The notes under the pieces were generated by a model, which was not told where the DNA came from, did no database searches, and saw only the letters and a list, made by a program, of their open reading frames with translations. A stretch of DNA of 64,000 nucleotides, taken from assembly GCA_963718375.1 (NCBI GenBank), contig CAVQZD010000005.1, positions 744,001-808,000 of the forward strand. Direction: 5' to 3'. The position numbers were made by a program, and so were the translations under genes. Numbering within the stretch: position 1 is the stretch's first letter; the number at the start of each line of letters is the position of its first letter. Origin of the DNA: RBG-16-64-13 sp963718375 (GTDB taxonomy: Bacteria > Actinomycetota > Thermoleophilia > RBG-16-64-13). Below are positions 43,184 to 51,293 of this stretch, in pieces.

Positions 43184-43939
43184 CTAGGCCGCGTATAGTC
43201 CGCCGTCGACGTAGATTATCTGACCGGTGATGTAGTCAGAATCATCGGACGCCAGCAGGATTATGGCGCCCAGCAGGTCTTCGGGCGAACCCAGGCGGGC
43301 CTGGGGGATCTCGGCCGTCATCTTGGAGTAGACCTCAGGCTTGCTGAGGAACTCGCGGGTCATGTCGGTCATGATAAGGGCCGGCGCAACAGCGTTCACA
43401 TTGATGCCGTACTTGGCCCATTCTACTGCCAGGGTGCGGGTGAGCTGATGCACGCCACCCTTGCTGCTGGCGTAGGCGGAGCCACCCATGGAGGGGGCCA
43501 CCCAGCCGCGGACGGAGCCCATGTTGATTATCTTGCCCTTCTTCTGCTCGATCATGAGCTTGCCCACCGCCTGGCAGGGCAAGAAGGTGCCCAGGGTGTT
43601 GAAGCGCACTACCTTCTCGTATTCCTCTGCCGGCATCTCTTCAGCGGAGAAGCGGGCGTTGATACCGGCCACGTTGACCAGGATATCGATATGGCCGAAC
43701 TCCTTCTTGACCTCGTCGACCATCTGCTGCATCGACTCGACGCTGGTGACGTCGTACGAGACGGCCAGAGCCTTGCGGCCCAGGGCCTTGACCTCATCGG
43801 CCACCTTCTGGGGGTCAGCCTTGGCCAAGTCGTCGACCACCACATCGGCGCCGGCCTTGGCGAGCCCCAGCGCGATGGGACGTCCCAGACCCCCGGCCCC
43901 GCCGGTGACGATTGCGACCTTACCTGTCAGATCGAACAT
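43184..43939 (-). CDS. Short-chain dehydrogenase/reductase, phloroglucinol-reductase-like candidate
   Basis: A 251-residue classical SDR. The nucleotide motif TGGAGGLGRPIA is at residue 12, NVAGINA near 88, Ser in NMGSVRG near 140 and the catalytic YASSK near 157. Anaerobic phloroglucinol reductases are NADPH-dependent SDRs that make dihydrophloroglucinol. A homologue at 59552 lies in the other ring-cleavage operon and shares the GSVRG region, so one or both may be that reductase. Substrate specificity cannot be read from the sequence. AGGAGG precedes the ATG. Confidence 0.75.
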   Translation of the reverse strand: MFDLTGKVAIVTGGAGGLGRPIALGLAKAGADVVVDDLAKADPQKVADEVKALGRKALAVSYDVTSVESMQQMVDEVKKEFGHIDILVNVAGINARFSAEEMPAEEYEKVVRFNTLGTFLPCQAVGKLMIEQKKGKIINMGSVRGWVAPSMGGSAYASSKGGVHQLTRTLAVEWAKYGINVNAVAPALIMTDMTREFLSKPEVYSKMTAEIPQARLGSPEDLLGAIILLASDDSDYITGQIIYVDGGLYAA

Positions 43940-43991
43940 CGGACCTCCTCTTGTATTACCTGGGATCGGCCGACCAGTCTTGTGGTCGCGA

Positions 43992-44942
43992 TCAGTTGTT
44001 GGCCATGAACAGCTGCAACTGCTTGATGAGAGCGAGGTTCTTCTCTTCGAGCACCTCTTCGCGGGTCTTGCCGCTGTAGTCGTACCAGCCCTTGCCCGAC
44101 TTGATGCCGAGTTCGCCCTTCTCGACCTTCTCGGTGACCAGCTTGGAAGCCGTGGTAGCGTTGCTCAGCCCGGGGAACACGCGGCCGGAGACGGTGGCGC
44201 ATATGTCCAGACCGATCATGTCGTCCACTTCCATGGGGCCCAGGCACGCGAAACGGAAACCGGTGCTGGACTTGATGGCGGTGTTGAGGTCTTCGGGAGT
44301 ACAGATGCCCTCGTCCAAGATGAACGCGCACTCACGGGTGATGGCGCCCATCACGCGGTTGACGATGAAGCCCGGCATCTCCTTGCGCACCAGAGCCGTC
44401 TTCTTGCCTGACTCTTTCATCATGCGCTCGGTGAGCTCATAGGCGGCATCGGAGGTCTTGGTGCCGCGGTGCACTTCGACCAGCGGGATGATGTGCGCCG
44501 GGTTGAAGTAGTGGATGCCGATGATGGTGGCCGGGTTGGGCATGCCCTCGGCCAGGGAATCCACGGTCATGCTGCCGGTGTTGCTACCGATGACCAGGTT
44601 CGGGTTGACGGCCTGGATGGCTCCGATGAGCGCGCGCTTGTCGTCCAGGTTCTCACGGATGGTCTCGACCACGTAGTCGATACCTTCGCAGGCCACGGCC
44701 ATGTCGGTGGTGACCACACCCTCGACCCGGCCCACGACCACGTCGGCCGCCTCTTTGATGAGATCGAACTCGATGAACTGCTTGACGTTCTGCTTGATCT
44801 GGCTCAGGGCCCTCGTAAGCGGCTCCTCGCGACGGGCTACCAAACGCACCTGGAACCCGTTCTGCGCGAAGGACTGAGCGATGCCCTCGCCCATGGTACC
44901 GGTGCCGACGACCAGCACCTTCTCTGCCTTGTTGGCACTCAT
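43992..44942 (-). CDS. 3-hydroxyacyl-CoA-dehydrogenase-family protein, 3-hydroxy-5-oxohexanoate dehydrogenase candidate
   Basis: A 316-residue NAD-dependent dehydrogenase. The Rossmann motif VVGTGTMGEGIA is at the N-terminus, the catalytic His in GIHYFNPAHIIPLVE near residue 143, and the Asn in PGFIVNRV near 193. The family includes 3-hydroxybutyryl-CoA dehydrogenase. In phloroglucinol degraders an enzyme oxidises (S)-3-hydroxy-5-oxohexanoate to triacetate; the lyase at 41914 would then use the product. It is first in its operon, behind a good promoter and IclR-type half-sites. A homologue lies at 58573. Confidence 0.78.
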   Translation of the reverse strand: MSANKAEKVLVVGTGTMGEGIAQSFAQNGFQVRLVARREEPLTRALSQIKQNVKQFIEFDLIKEAADVVVGRVEGVVTTDMAVACEGIDYVVETIRENLDDKRALIGAIQAVNPNLVIGSNTGSMTVDSLAEGMPNPATIIGIHYFNPAHIIPLVEVHRGTKTSDAAYELTERMMKESGKKTALVRKEMPGFIVNRVMGAITRECAFILDEGICTPEDLNTAIKSSTGFRFACLGPMEVDDMIGLDICATVSGRVFPGLSNATTASKLVTEKVEKGELGIKSGKGWYDYSGKTREEVLEEKNLALIKQLQLFMANN

Positions 44943-44978
44943 GTATTAGCCTCCGGAATGGTCTCGTACGAGAAGCAA

Positions 44979-45059
44979 TTTATTTCACATACGCAGGCTC
45001 GTGTCAAGGAACTGTTCATGTAGTGGGGCCTTAGTTCATCTGATGAACAGTGTGTTCAG
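44979..45059 (-). promoter_or_regulatory. Promoter and IclR-type operator of the triacetate operon
   Basis: TTGACA (45002-45007) with AATAAA or ATAAAT near 44978-44984 forms the promoter. Four bases upstream of the -35 starts CTGTTCAT (45012-45019); further up lie GTTCATC-T-GATGAAC (45034-45048) and GTGTTCAG. These half-sites match the operator at 46111, where the 4-base distance to TTGACA is the same. An activator contact with RNA polymerase is inferred. Confidence 0.65.
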
Positions 45060-45073
45060 AATCCCCCGAAAAG

Positions 45074-45109
45074 GGGGCGCCCGGCGAGCCATAGCTCGCC
45101 GGGCGCCCC
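45074..45109 (-). terminator. Terminator hairpin after the diketone hydrolase gene
   Basis: Perfect 16-bp arms (GGGGCGCCCGGCGAGC and complement) with a 4-base loop. On the minus strand it is followed by CTTTTC. It lies 46 bases past the hydrolase stop. Confidence 0.7.
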
Positions 45110-45155
45110 ATCAGTCGTTCGCTCGCGCCTCAAGAGCGCTCGCTCACACAGCTGC

Positions 45156-46010
45156 CTATTTCTTGTGCTGCGGACGGTCGCCGGTAAAGTCGGCAGCGAT
45201 CTTGTCGAAGTTGTGGCGGGTGGCCTCCAACTGCACCGCGTACATCTCGGCCAGCACGCGCACGCGCTCGTCGTCCTGGAAGAAGCGCTTCCACGGCCGC
45301 ATGACCAGCTCGTGAGTCAGACGACGCACAGCGCGGCCGGTCTTCATGATGTGGTTCGCGATCTCGTAAGCACGAGCCAGCAGCTGATCGTGAGGCACGA
45401 CCTCGTCGACCAGACCCCACTCGAGGGCGGTCTTGGCGTCGATCTTGGGCTCCATGTAAGCCATGTACGAGGCACGCCTCTGGCCTAGGCACATCCTGTA
45501 GGAGAAGTTCATGCCATCGCCGGGCACGATGTTGTGCGAGAAGTGGGCGTCTGAGAAGTAGAAGTCGGGGTCGCAGATGCAGACGTCGGCCATCAGAGCG
45601 AACTCGTAGTGCTGGCCGATGCCGTTGATAGCAGCGACGACCGGCACTTCGATGTCGTGGAGGAAGCGCCCCACGAAGTTCATGGTGTCGGGGACGTTGC
45701 AGTCGTACTTCAGGCTGACATCGGTGGAGTCCTCGACCTCGTCAAAGGACGCCGGGTCGCTCTTCTGGGTTATCCAGTACGGGTCCTCGCAGGTGAGGAT
45801 GATCACTTCGTTCTTCTTGTCGTGGCCGATGGCGGTCCAAAGCTCGCCCAGAGACCTTTGTGTCTGGTAGCTCCACACACAGGCCTCGCCCTTCCAACCA
45901 AGACGGCAAAGAAGGATGCCGTCCTCGGTGCGCTCCAAGTGAGCGTAGTCCTTGAAACGTTCGCTGTATTCTTCCAGCGTCTCCACGTGAGCGTATTGCT
46001 GCAGTGCCAT
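45156..46010 (-). CDS. Crotonase-fold beta-diketone hydrolase, 6-oxocamphor-hydrolase-like
   Basis: A 284-residue crotonase-superfamily protein. It resembles 6-oxocamphor hydrolase of Rhodococcus, which breaks a cyclic beta-diketone by hydrolysis (retro-Claisen), more than enoyl-CoA hydratases. As I recall, that enzyme uses His122, His145 and Asp154; here His134 (GQHYE), His156 (DAHFS) and Asp165 (IVPGDG) keep the spacing. Dihydrophloroglucinol is a cyclic beta-diketone, so this could be a second ring-opening enzyme besides the cyclase at 57602. The ATG at 46010 has GGAGGAG 6 bases before it. It has its own promoter with an IclR-type operator and ends at a terminator. Normal enoyl-CoA hydratase activity is the alternative. 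Confidence 0.72.
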   Translation of the reverse strand: MALQQYAHVETLEEYSERFKDYAHLERTEDGILLCRLGWKGEACVWSYQTQRSLGELWTAIGHDKKNEVIILTCEDPYWITQKSDPASFDEVEDSTDVSLKYDCNVPDTMNFVGRFLHDIEVPVVAAINGIGQHYEFALMADVCICDPDFYFSDAHFSHNIVPGDGMNFSYRMCLGQRRASYMAYMEPKIDAKTALEWGLVDEVVPHDQLLARAYEIANHIMKTGRAVRRLTHELVMRPWKRFFQDDERVRVLAEMYAVQLEATRHNFDKIAADFTGDRPQHKK

Positions 46011-46077
46011 CGTCAACTCCTCCTGATTCCTATTGGTCGCGTCCTTTATTGCGGCGCGGGTCATCCGTAGGGACCCC

Positions 46078-46149
46078 ATTTATCCACACCCGGGCACCTC
46101 TGTCAATCGGCTGTTCAGTCTATGATAGTGTAGTTCATAGACTGAACAG
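46078..46149. promoter_or_regulatory. Divergent promoter region with a 15-bp IclR operator
   Basis: CTGTTCAGTCTATGA (46111-46125) and its exact complement (46135-46149) flank a 9-base centre. On the minus strand TTGACA (46101-46106) and ATAAAT (46078-46083), 17 apart, form the hydrolase promoter, with the operator starting 4 bases upstream of the -35. The iclR start lies 46 bases to the right, so the site can also serve autoregulation. Confidence 0.7.
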
Positions 46150-46194
46150 TGCCAGGGCTCGGGTATTCGGCCGGCGTGCGAAAGGAGTCTGGCG

Positions 46195-47049
46195 ATGCCG
46201 AAGGCTGAGGGGACAGATCGGGCGGCCACCTATCAGGTCAGGGTGCTCGATAGAGCCATAGACATACTCGAAGCTCTCGCGGCGCGGCGGGGTGACCTGA
46301 GCATCCGAGAGATCGTAGAAGCGACGGGCCTCAATCGGTCCACCGCCATCCGCCTCGCCGCCAACCTCGAGCGCCGCGGGCTCCTGCAGCAAGATCCGAC
46401 GAGCAAGCGCTTCCGGCTCGGACACCGGCTGTTCGAGATGGGCAGCCTGGTCTACTCGTCGCTCTCCGTGCTGCAGGCCGCAGCCGGTCCCCTATCATCT
46501 CTGGAGCAACGCTCGGGCGCCACCATCATGTTGGCTGTCCGCCAAGGGGAGCACAGTGTGACCGTGGACAAACGCCAGGGCGTCGGCGACGGCTTCGCGA
46601 TGGTGCCCATGCCGGGAGAGGTGGGCGAGGTACGCCCTCTCACCTACGGCCCCGTGGGGCAGGTGTTCCTATCGACGCTGAAGGTCGAGGAGGCGGAAGC
46701 GCTCTTGGACAAGTACCCGCTGGAGCAGTACACGCCTTACTCCATCCTCAACCGCCGCCGGTACATGGCGCGGTTGCCTCAGGTCCGCAGCGAGGGCTAC
46801 GCGATCGAGGTGAACGAGGTGGTCGAGGGGCTCATGGGCGTCGCTGCCCCCATATTCGATATCGCGGGCAGCACCGTGGGCGTGCTGTCCCTCGGATTCC
46901 CCGCGACCAGGGAGACCGATGTGGTCTTCGTGGACGAGGCCGTACGCAACCTCAATCACGCGGCTGGCGAGATCTCGGCCAGTCTGGGCCACTCGGGCCT
47001 TGCCAAGACTGCGGACGAGTCTGAGGCGACCGACCCGCCCGACGCATAG
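46195..47049 (+). CDS. IclR-family transcriptional regulator
   Basis: A 284-residue regulator. The N-terminal winged helix covers residues 12-75 (LSIREIVEATGLNRSTAIRLAANLERRGLL) and the GAF-like ligand domain residues 90-270. AAAGGAG precedes the ATG. It is divergent from the diketone hydrolase gene. Its probable operator, CTGTTCA...TGAACAG, recurs upstream of the triacetate operon, so it likely coordinates ring opening, oxidation, cleavage and ATP formation. Many aromatic-pathway IclR proteins (PcaR, PobR) are activators, which fits the site position beside the -35. Confidence 0.87.
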   Translation: MPKAEGTDRAATYQVRVLDRAIDILEALAARRGDLSIREIVEATGLNRSTAIRLAANLERRGLLQQDPTSKRFRLGHRLFEMGSLVYSSLSVLQAAAGPLSSLEQRSGATIMLAVRQGEHSVTVDKRQGVGDGFAMVPMPGEVGEVRPLTYGPVGQVFLSTLKVEEAEALLDKYPLEQYTPYSILNRRRYMARLPQVRSEGYAIEVNEVVEGLMGVAAPIFDIAGSTVGVLSLGFPATRETDVVFVDEAVRNLNHAAGEISASLGHSGLAKTADESEATDPPDA

Positions 47050-47140
47050 CCCGCCGTCGTGCCCCCCGGTGTTCACGACGGGCCCCAGAGCACCGCGCAC
47101 CAAGGCGAAGCAAGATCAGATCGCGGTGGAAACGGACAGC

Positions 47141-48268
47141 CTAGGGGCGGCCCGGCTGGGCCGCCCGCGCGGCGCTGATCATAGCGGCCACGTTGTCCGG
47201 CTTGGCCGTGAAGGGAACCTCACAACCCGAGCCCAGTATGAAGCCACCGTCGTGTCCCATGAACTCGATCAGCTCCCGGCAGTAGGCGTCTACATCAGCC
47301 GCGTTTGATATCGAGAAGAGCGGTGCGCGCACGTCACCCTTGATACACAGGTGGTCACGCAAGACCTCCCGGGCCTTGCGGATGTCGGTGGCGCCGTCCA
47401 GTTCGACCACGCAGCTGGCCCGGGGCAGCTCGCGAAACCGCGGGAGCATGAGGTCCCAGTTGCCGTCGCAGTGGATCACCGAGGTCAGGCCGGCGGCATG
47501 GTAGCCCTCCACCATCCGTTTGATGGAAGGGAATGAGATCTCGTCGAACAGCTTGGGCGAGAGGAAGCTCGCGCTGGACCGCATGGCGAAGATAGCCACC
47601 CGCGTACCCTTGGCCCGCTTGGCGTTGGTGATGCCCAGCTTGATCATGGCGTCGGTGCCCACCTCCACGGCCTGCTTCACCTTCTCGGGCCGTTCGAACA
47701 GGTCCCGGTAGAAGGGCCTGAGCGAGCGGCTGAGCGAGAAGATGTCAAAGGGCGGGGCCACGCCGGTGTGAAACATGACCGGCATACCCTGCCGCTGCCA
47801 GTACTTGATGTTCTTGGCAGTGTTCATGCCGGCCTTGATGAAGTTCCAGACCACCCTCGCGGTGCTGAAGGGGCCGTGCCAAGGCGGCGTCTGGATGGCC
47901 TTCATGAAGTCGTTGTTCCAGGTGCCCCAACCCTTCTCCAAGATTACGTCGTAGTCGGAGATCTGCATGATCTCCTCTTCGACGAACTGAAAGGGCTCGT
48001 CGGCACCCAGGTCTCGACCCGGCAGCTTCACCTTCATCGACTCGATGTAGGCCGTGTCCCGCGGGTTCAGGGGAAAGACCACGTCGGGCTTGCCCACCTT
48101 GGCGAAGGTCTTGTCGCAAGCTGCCAGCCAGGCCCCGTTGCTGCTGAACAGTCGCTCTTGTGTGATGCCCGCGCACCGCCCGGCGAAGGTCACGATATGT
48201 GGGTAGACAGGAATCTCCGGCGTCGACTGCAAAGCGATGGCGCGTTCCAGCTTCTCGAAGGAGTCCAT
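47141..48268 (-). CDS. UroD-family methyltransferase candidate with intact Zn motif
   Basis: A 375-residue UroD-superfamily protein. Unlike the UroD proteins at 3327 and 48279, it has the HxC pair (SVIHCDGNWDLML, near residue 270) and a late Cys (LGSGCEVPF), the Zn set used by corrinoid methyltransferases such as MtaA and MtbA. It may thus take a methyl group from a methoxylated aromatic or pass it to a thiol or corrinoid; no corrinoid protein gene is in the window. It starts 10 bases after the gene at 48279, giving a two-gene operon opposite TetR (49819). Confidence 0.72.
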   Translation of the reverse strand: MDSFEKLERAIALQSTPEIPVYPHIVTFAGRCAGITQERLFSSNGAWLAACDKTFAKVGKPDVVFPLNPRDTAYIESMKVKLPGRDLGADEPFQFVEEEIMQISDYDVILEKGWGTWNNDFMKAIQTPPWHGPFSTARVVWNFIKAGMNTAKNIKYWQRQGMPVMFHTGVAPPFDIFSLSRSLRPFYRDLFERPEKVKQAVEVGTDAMIKLGITNAKRAKGTRVAIFAMRSSASFLSPKLFDEISFPSIKRMVEGYHAAGLTSVIHCDGNWDLMLPRFRELPRASCVVELDGATDIRKAREVLRDHLCIKGDVRAPLFSISNAADVDAYCRELIEFMGHDGGFILGSGCEVPFTAKPDNVAAMISAARAAQPGRP

Positions 48269-48278
48269 CACTTCACCT

Positions 48279-49622
48279 CTAGTAGATCCCGTATTGTTTC
48301 GCAGCCTGGATCATGGCCATGAAGTTCTCCTGTTTGGCGGTGTCCGCTCCCGCGCCCACGTCCAGGATGTAGCCGCCTCGACCCTTCACTCTGTCGATGA
48401 GATCGCGGCAATAGGCCGTGACCTCCTCGGCAGTCCCCAACTTGAGTACAGAAAGCGGCACGTTCCCCGCGATGCACGCGATGCCGTCCAGGGATTCCTT
48501 GGCCTTGACCATGTCGGTCTGATCGAAGTGCCAGACGGTGCGGCCCGCAGGCAGGTCGCGGATGATATGCAGGCGGGAGTTGTACGCGCCTTCGGCGAAG
48601 AGATAGGGCACCAGACCTTGCTCGATCAGTCCCAGGCACATCTTGCGCAAGGTAGGCCAGTAGAAGGTGCGAAACTGCTCCTCGTTCATGAAGCCGTCCG
48701 CCCCTTTGTGCAGGGGTATGAAGACGGTCGGCGGCACGAAGGGCGCCGCCTTGCGGATGATCGCTTTGAGCAGGACCGGTAGGAGACGCTCACAGGCCGC
48801 GAGCACCTTATCCGGATGTCGGTACAGATCGGTCGCGATGCCGCGGGTGCCCCGCAAGGTGTCGCCCAGAAAGTCGAAGGGCGCCCAAGTGACCAGTCCG
48901 GGATGCCCCGGGAACCCCTCCGCCGCCAGGCGCATGTCCACGCCGATGCTGAACCCGGCCCAAGCGGCGGCCTTCTTGCCTAAGTCAAGCAGCGTCGAGA
49001 ACGCCGCCTGCAGATCCGGGTCTCCCCAGCTCGCTGCCCAGAAGTCCGCCCCGCAGAGCTGGACCATCCCGAAGGGAGAGTCCAGCTTGGCCAGGCCCGC
49101 CAGAGCCCCGTTGGTCTTGGGTATGTAGCTGCGCAGCATGTAGTCGGTGGGGTCGTCGATAAGATCGTCGTACTCCTCCGGGCTCATCCACTCCTTTTCT
49201 ACGTACTGGAAGCTGGCGTGCTCCGGCACCCCGTGACCCGGCCAGCTGAACAGCTTGTAGTCCAAAGCGTCGAAAATCGGCCCGGCACCGCCCGCCGCGA
49301 TGACCGGCCCAACCATGCCATCGGGCTCGAACCTGTGGGCGTAGCTCACCCAGGCCTCGGCGGCTTTCTCCTGGTCATACATGACGTCGTAAGGGCTGTA
49401 CCCTGCCTGGTCGGCTGGATAGAACTGGTTGAGAGTGCATACCGGTACGCGGTCCGGCGTCTTCTCAAGAAGTATGGCGTCCCTCAGCCTGGTCGCCCTT
49501 GCCTTGTACTCTGCTTCAGCTTCGGCGCTGACGAAAGGTAGTCTGGGGCTGGTGTAGATCTGGAAGCGCTGCCTCAGCTTCTCGTCGGGAGTCAGATCGG
49601 CCCATGAACGTTCGGTATCCAT
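48279..49622 (-). CDS. UroD-fold protein, paralogue of the one at 3327
   Basis: A 447-residue protein with the same long N-terminal extension and motifs as the gene at 3327 (HKGADGFM, FAEGAYNSRL, WHFDQTDM). It lacks the HxC...C Zn set. Paired with the Zn-type UroD at 47141, it could be a methyltransferase partner or an aromatic-binding component. The ATG at 49622 has AAGGAG 5 bases before it; the earlier in-frame codon at 49658 has no such site. A promoter and palindromic operator lie upstream. Confidence 0.7.
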   Translation of the reverse strand: MDTERSWADLTPDEKLRQRFQIYTSPRLPFVSAEAEAEYKARATRLRDAILLEKTPDRVPVCTLNQFYPADQAGYSPYDVMYDQEKAAEAWVSYAHRFEPDGMVGPVIAAGGAGPIFDALDYKLFSWPGHGVPEHASFQYVEKEWMSPEEYDDLIDDPTDYMLRSYIPKTNGALAGLAKLDSPFGMVQLCGADFWAASWGDPDLQAAFSTLLDLGKKAAAWAGFSIGVDMRLAAEGFPGHPGLVTWAPFDFLGDTLRGTRGIATDLYRHPDKVLAACERLLPVLLKAIIRKAAPFVPPTVFIPLHKGADGFMNEEQFRTFYWPTLRKMCLGLIEQGLVPYLFAEGAYNSRLHIIRDLPAGRTVWHFDQTDMVKAKESLDGIACIAGNVPLSVLKLGTAEEVTAYCRDLIDRVKGRGGYILDVGAGADTAKQENFMAMIQAAKQYGIY

Positions 49623-49696
49623 TTGTCTCCTTCTTCGGCCCTTGACCGCGGACTCCACGAAGCGGAACGCACGACCCGCCGGGTCAAGTGAATCGG

Positions 49697-49747
49697 CTTT
49701 ACGTAAAGACTGTTTACGACGCTACCCGATGTGGTGTACGCTGTCAA
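49697..49747. promoter_or_regulatory. UroD operon promoter with TetR-type palindrome
   Basis: TTGACA (49742-49747) and TAGCGT (49719-49724), 17 apart on the minus strand, precede the perfect palindrome CTTTACGTAAAG (49697-49708). An extra half-site GTTTACG (49713-49719) touches the -10. Repression by the divergent TetR protein is inferred. Confidence 0.6.
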
Positions 49748-49818
49748 GTACAACCGCGGCGTAGTGCCATTCGAGGCACAATGGGCGCGGCAACCGACGC
49801 TCGAAAGGGCCACATACT

Positions 49819-50451
49819 GTGCCGAGTTATGTGAAGAGATACGTCAGAAAGAGCCAGGCGGAGCGCCGAACAGAGATACTCGACGCTACCCTCGAACTCC
49901 TTGGGCAACATGGCCTGGAAGGGACGACGGTCTCGCGTATCGCCTCTGCCGTCGGCCTCACGCCCGGCGCGCTGTACCGGCATTTCGAAAGCCGGGCTGC
50001 ACTTATTGACGAAGCGAACAAAGTCGCCGGCGACCGGGCATTGGGCTGGGTCGAAACGTCGGACGAACCTGACATCTTGCGGCGACTGGAACAGTTGGGC
50101 AGCAGGCACGCCGCCTGGGCGAAGGACAACTTTGCCACTGTAGTGCGCCCGTTCTTTCTAGAGTTGGGCTCCGCTCAGCAGCCCGATCTGTCTGGTCAGA
50201 TGAAGCTGGAGAAGTTCAGCTCGTTCTACGCGTTGGTGGAGCTGGCGGAGGAGGGCAAGCGTCAGGGCACTATCCGCCCAGATGTGTCATCTGAGGACAT
50301 CGCCTGGGCCATGCACATGTTCGCCTGGGCGGAGGATATCGCGTTCTTGGTGGGAGCCGAGAGCTTCATAGACAACGGCACGTTCTCCCGCAACCTCAAG
50401 CGCATGCTCGATTCCTTCAGACCGGACCGACCAGCGGACGAAGAAGGCTAG
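49819..50451 (+). CDS. TetR/AcrR-family transcriptional regulator
   Basis: A 210-residue regulator. The HTH covers residues 15-60 (TEILDATLELLGQHGLEGTTVSRIASAVG, then LYRHFESRAALI). The C-terminal helical domain should bind the effector. GTG start with GAAAGGG 9 bases before. It is divergent from the two UroD genes, with a palindrome at 49697, and its 3' end overlaps the convergent Fe-S subunit gene by 4 bases. Confidence 0.85.
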   Translation: MPSYVKRYVRKSQAERRTEILDATLELLGQHGLEGTTVSRIASAVGLTPGALYRHFESRAALIDEANKVAGDRALGWVETSDEPDILRRLEQLGSRHAAWAKDNFATVVRPFFLELGSAQQPDLSGQMKLEKFSSFYALVELAEEGKRQGTIRPDVSSEDIAWAMHMFAWAEDIAFLVGAESFIDNGTFSRNLKRMLDSFRPDRPADEEG

Positions 50452-51293
50452 CTCCTCTCCAGCAGTACCAGTCCCAGGTTGCGACTCTCGCCCAGTCTGA
50501 CCGTGGTCGCAAGCGGCCTGTATCCAGCGGCATCTATCGACACCTCGTAATCCGCACCGGGCTCGAGCTCGTCCACGCGCACGTCGCCGTAGTTGTTGGC
50601 CACGCCGTCGCCGGCCTTTGCGCCGGTCGCCGCGGCGGTCACCGTCATCCTGGCGCCCTCGGCGCACTCGTCGGTGTCCTTATAGGCCACGTTCGCGGCC
50701 ACGAAGACCTTCTCCCAGCGATGCAGGTTCTTGTAGAGCACCCGCGGCCTCGTGTGCAACTCCTCCCGGTAAGCCCGAAGCCCCTCCGCCGCGGCCAACT
50801 CGGTCATCTCGCCGTCATCGGCCAACACCAGCCTGATAGCCCCGGTCGGACAGACCTGAGAGCAGCGGGTCTCCGTCCAGCCTTGATCCAGGAGGTGGGC
50901 GCACCCCGTGCACTTCTGCGCCACCTGAGCCTCCTCGTTCCAGTAGATGGCGCCGTACGGGCAGGCGTCGACGAGCTCCTGGTGGCCATTGGCCCTCTCA
51001 GGATCGATGATCACCAGGCCATCCTCGCGCCGGTAGACCGCCCCTTCCGGCGCCCCGGCCATGCAAGGCGCCTCAGAACAGTGCATGCAGGGTCGCGGGA
51101 GATGGACGACCTCGACTATCGGATACTGACCGCGTTCCTTACGGTCGATGTCCATCCATCTGTGGCCCGACCAAGGCTGCGCAACTGAGAGTGGCGGGAA
51201 GTCGTTGCCGACGAACTCGTCCTTATCGGCCAAGAAGCAGTTGTTGCAGTCGTGGCAAAGCGCGACATCGATGATGAGGTTCCACTTCTTCAC
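50448..51293 (-). CDS. bthL: Transhydroxylase-type Fe-S small subunit, second module, one cluster ligand missing
   Basis: A 281-residue homologue of the subunit at 25212. Cys groups CHDCNNC, CMHCSEAPC, DACPY, CTGC and CSQVCPTG are followed by the beta-barrel domain (residues 205-281, NNYGDVRVDELEPGADYEV). In the first group the fourth Cys is gone: CFLADKDE stands where the paralogue has CFLTCRDE. Eleven Cys remain, so one cluster may use Asp, be [3Fe-4S], or be lost. The ATG overlaps the large-subunit stop by 4 bases. Confidence 0.83.
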   Translation of the reverse strand: MKKWNLIIDVALCHDCNNCFLADKDEFVGNDFPPLSVAQPWSGHRWMDIDRKERGQYPIVEVVHLPRPCMHCSEAPCMAGAPEGAVYRREDGLVIIDPERANGHQELVDACPYGAIYWNEEAQVAQKCTGCAHLLDQGWTETRCSQVCPTGAIRLVLADDGEMTELAAAEGLRAYREELHTRPRVLYKNLHRWEKVFVAANVAYKDTDECAEGARMTVTAAATGAKAGDGVANNYGDVRVDELEPGADYEVSIDAAGYRPLATTVRLGESRNLGLVLLERS

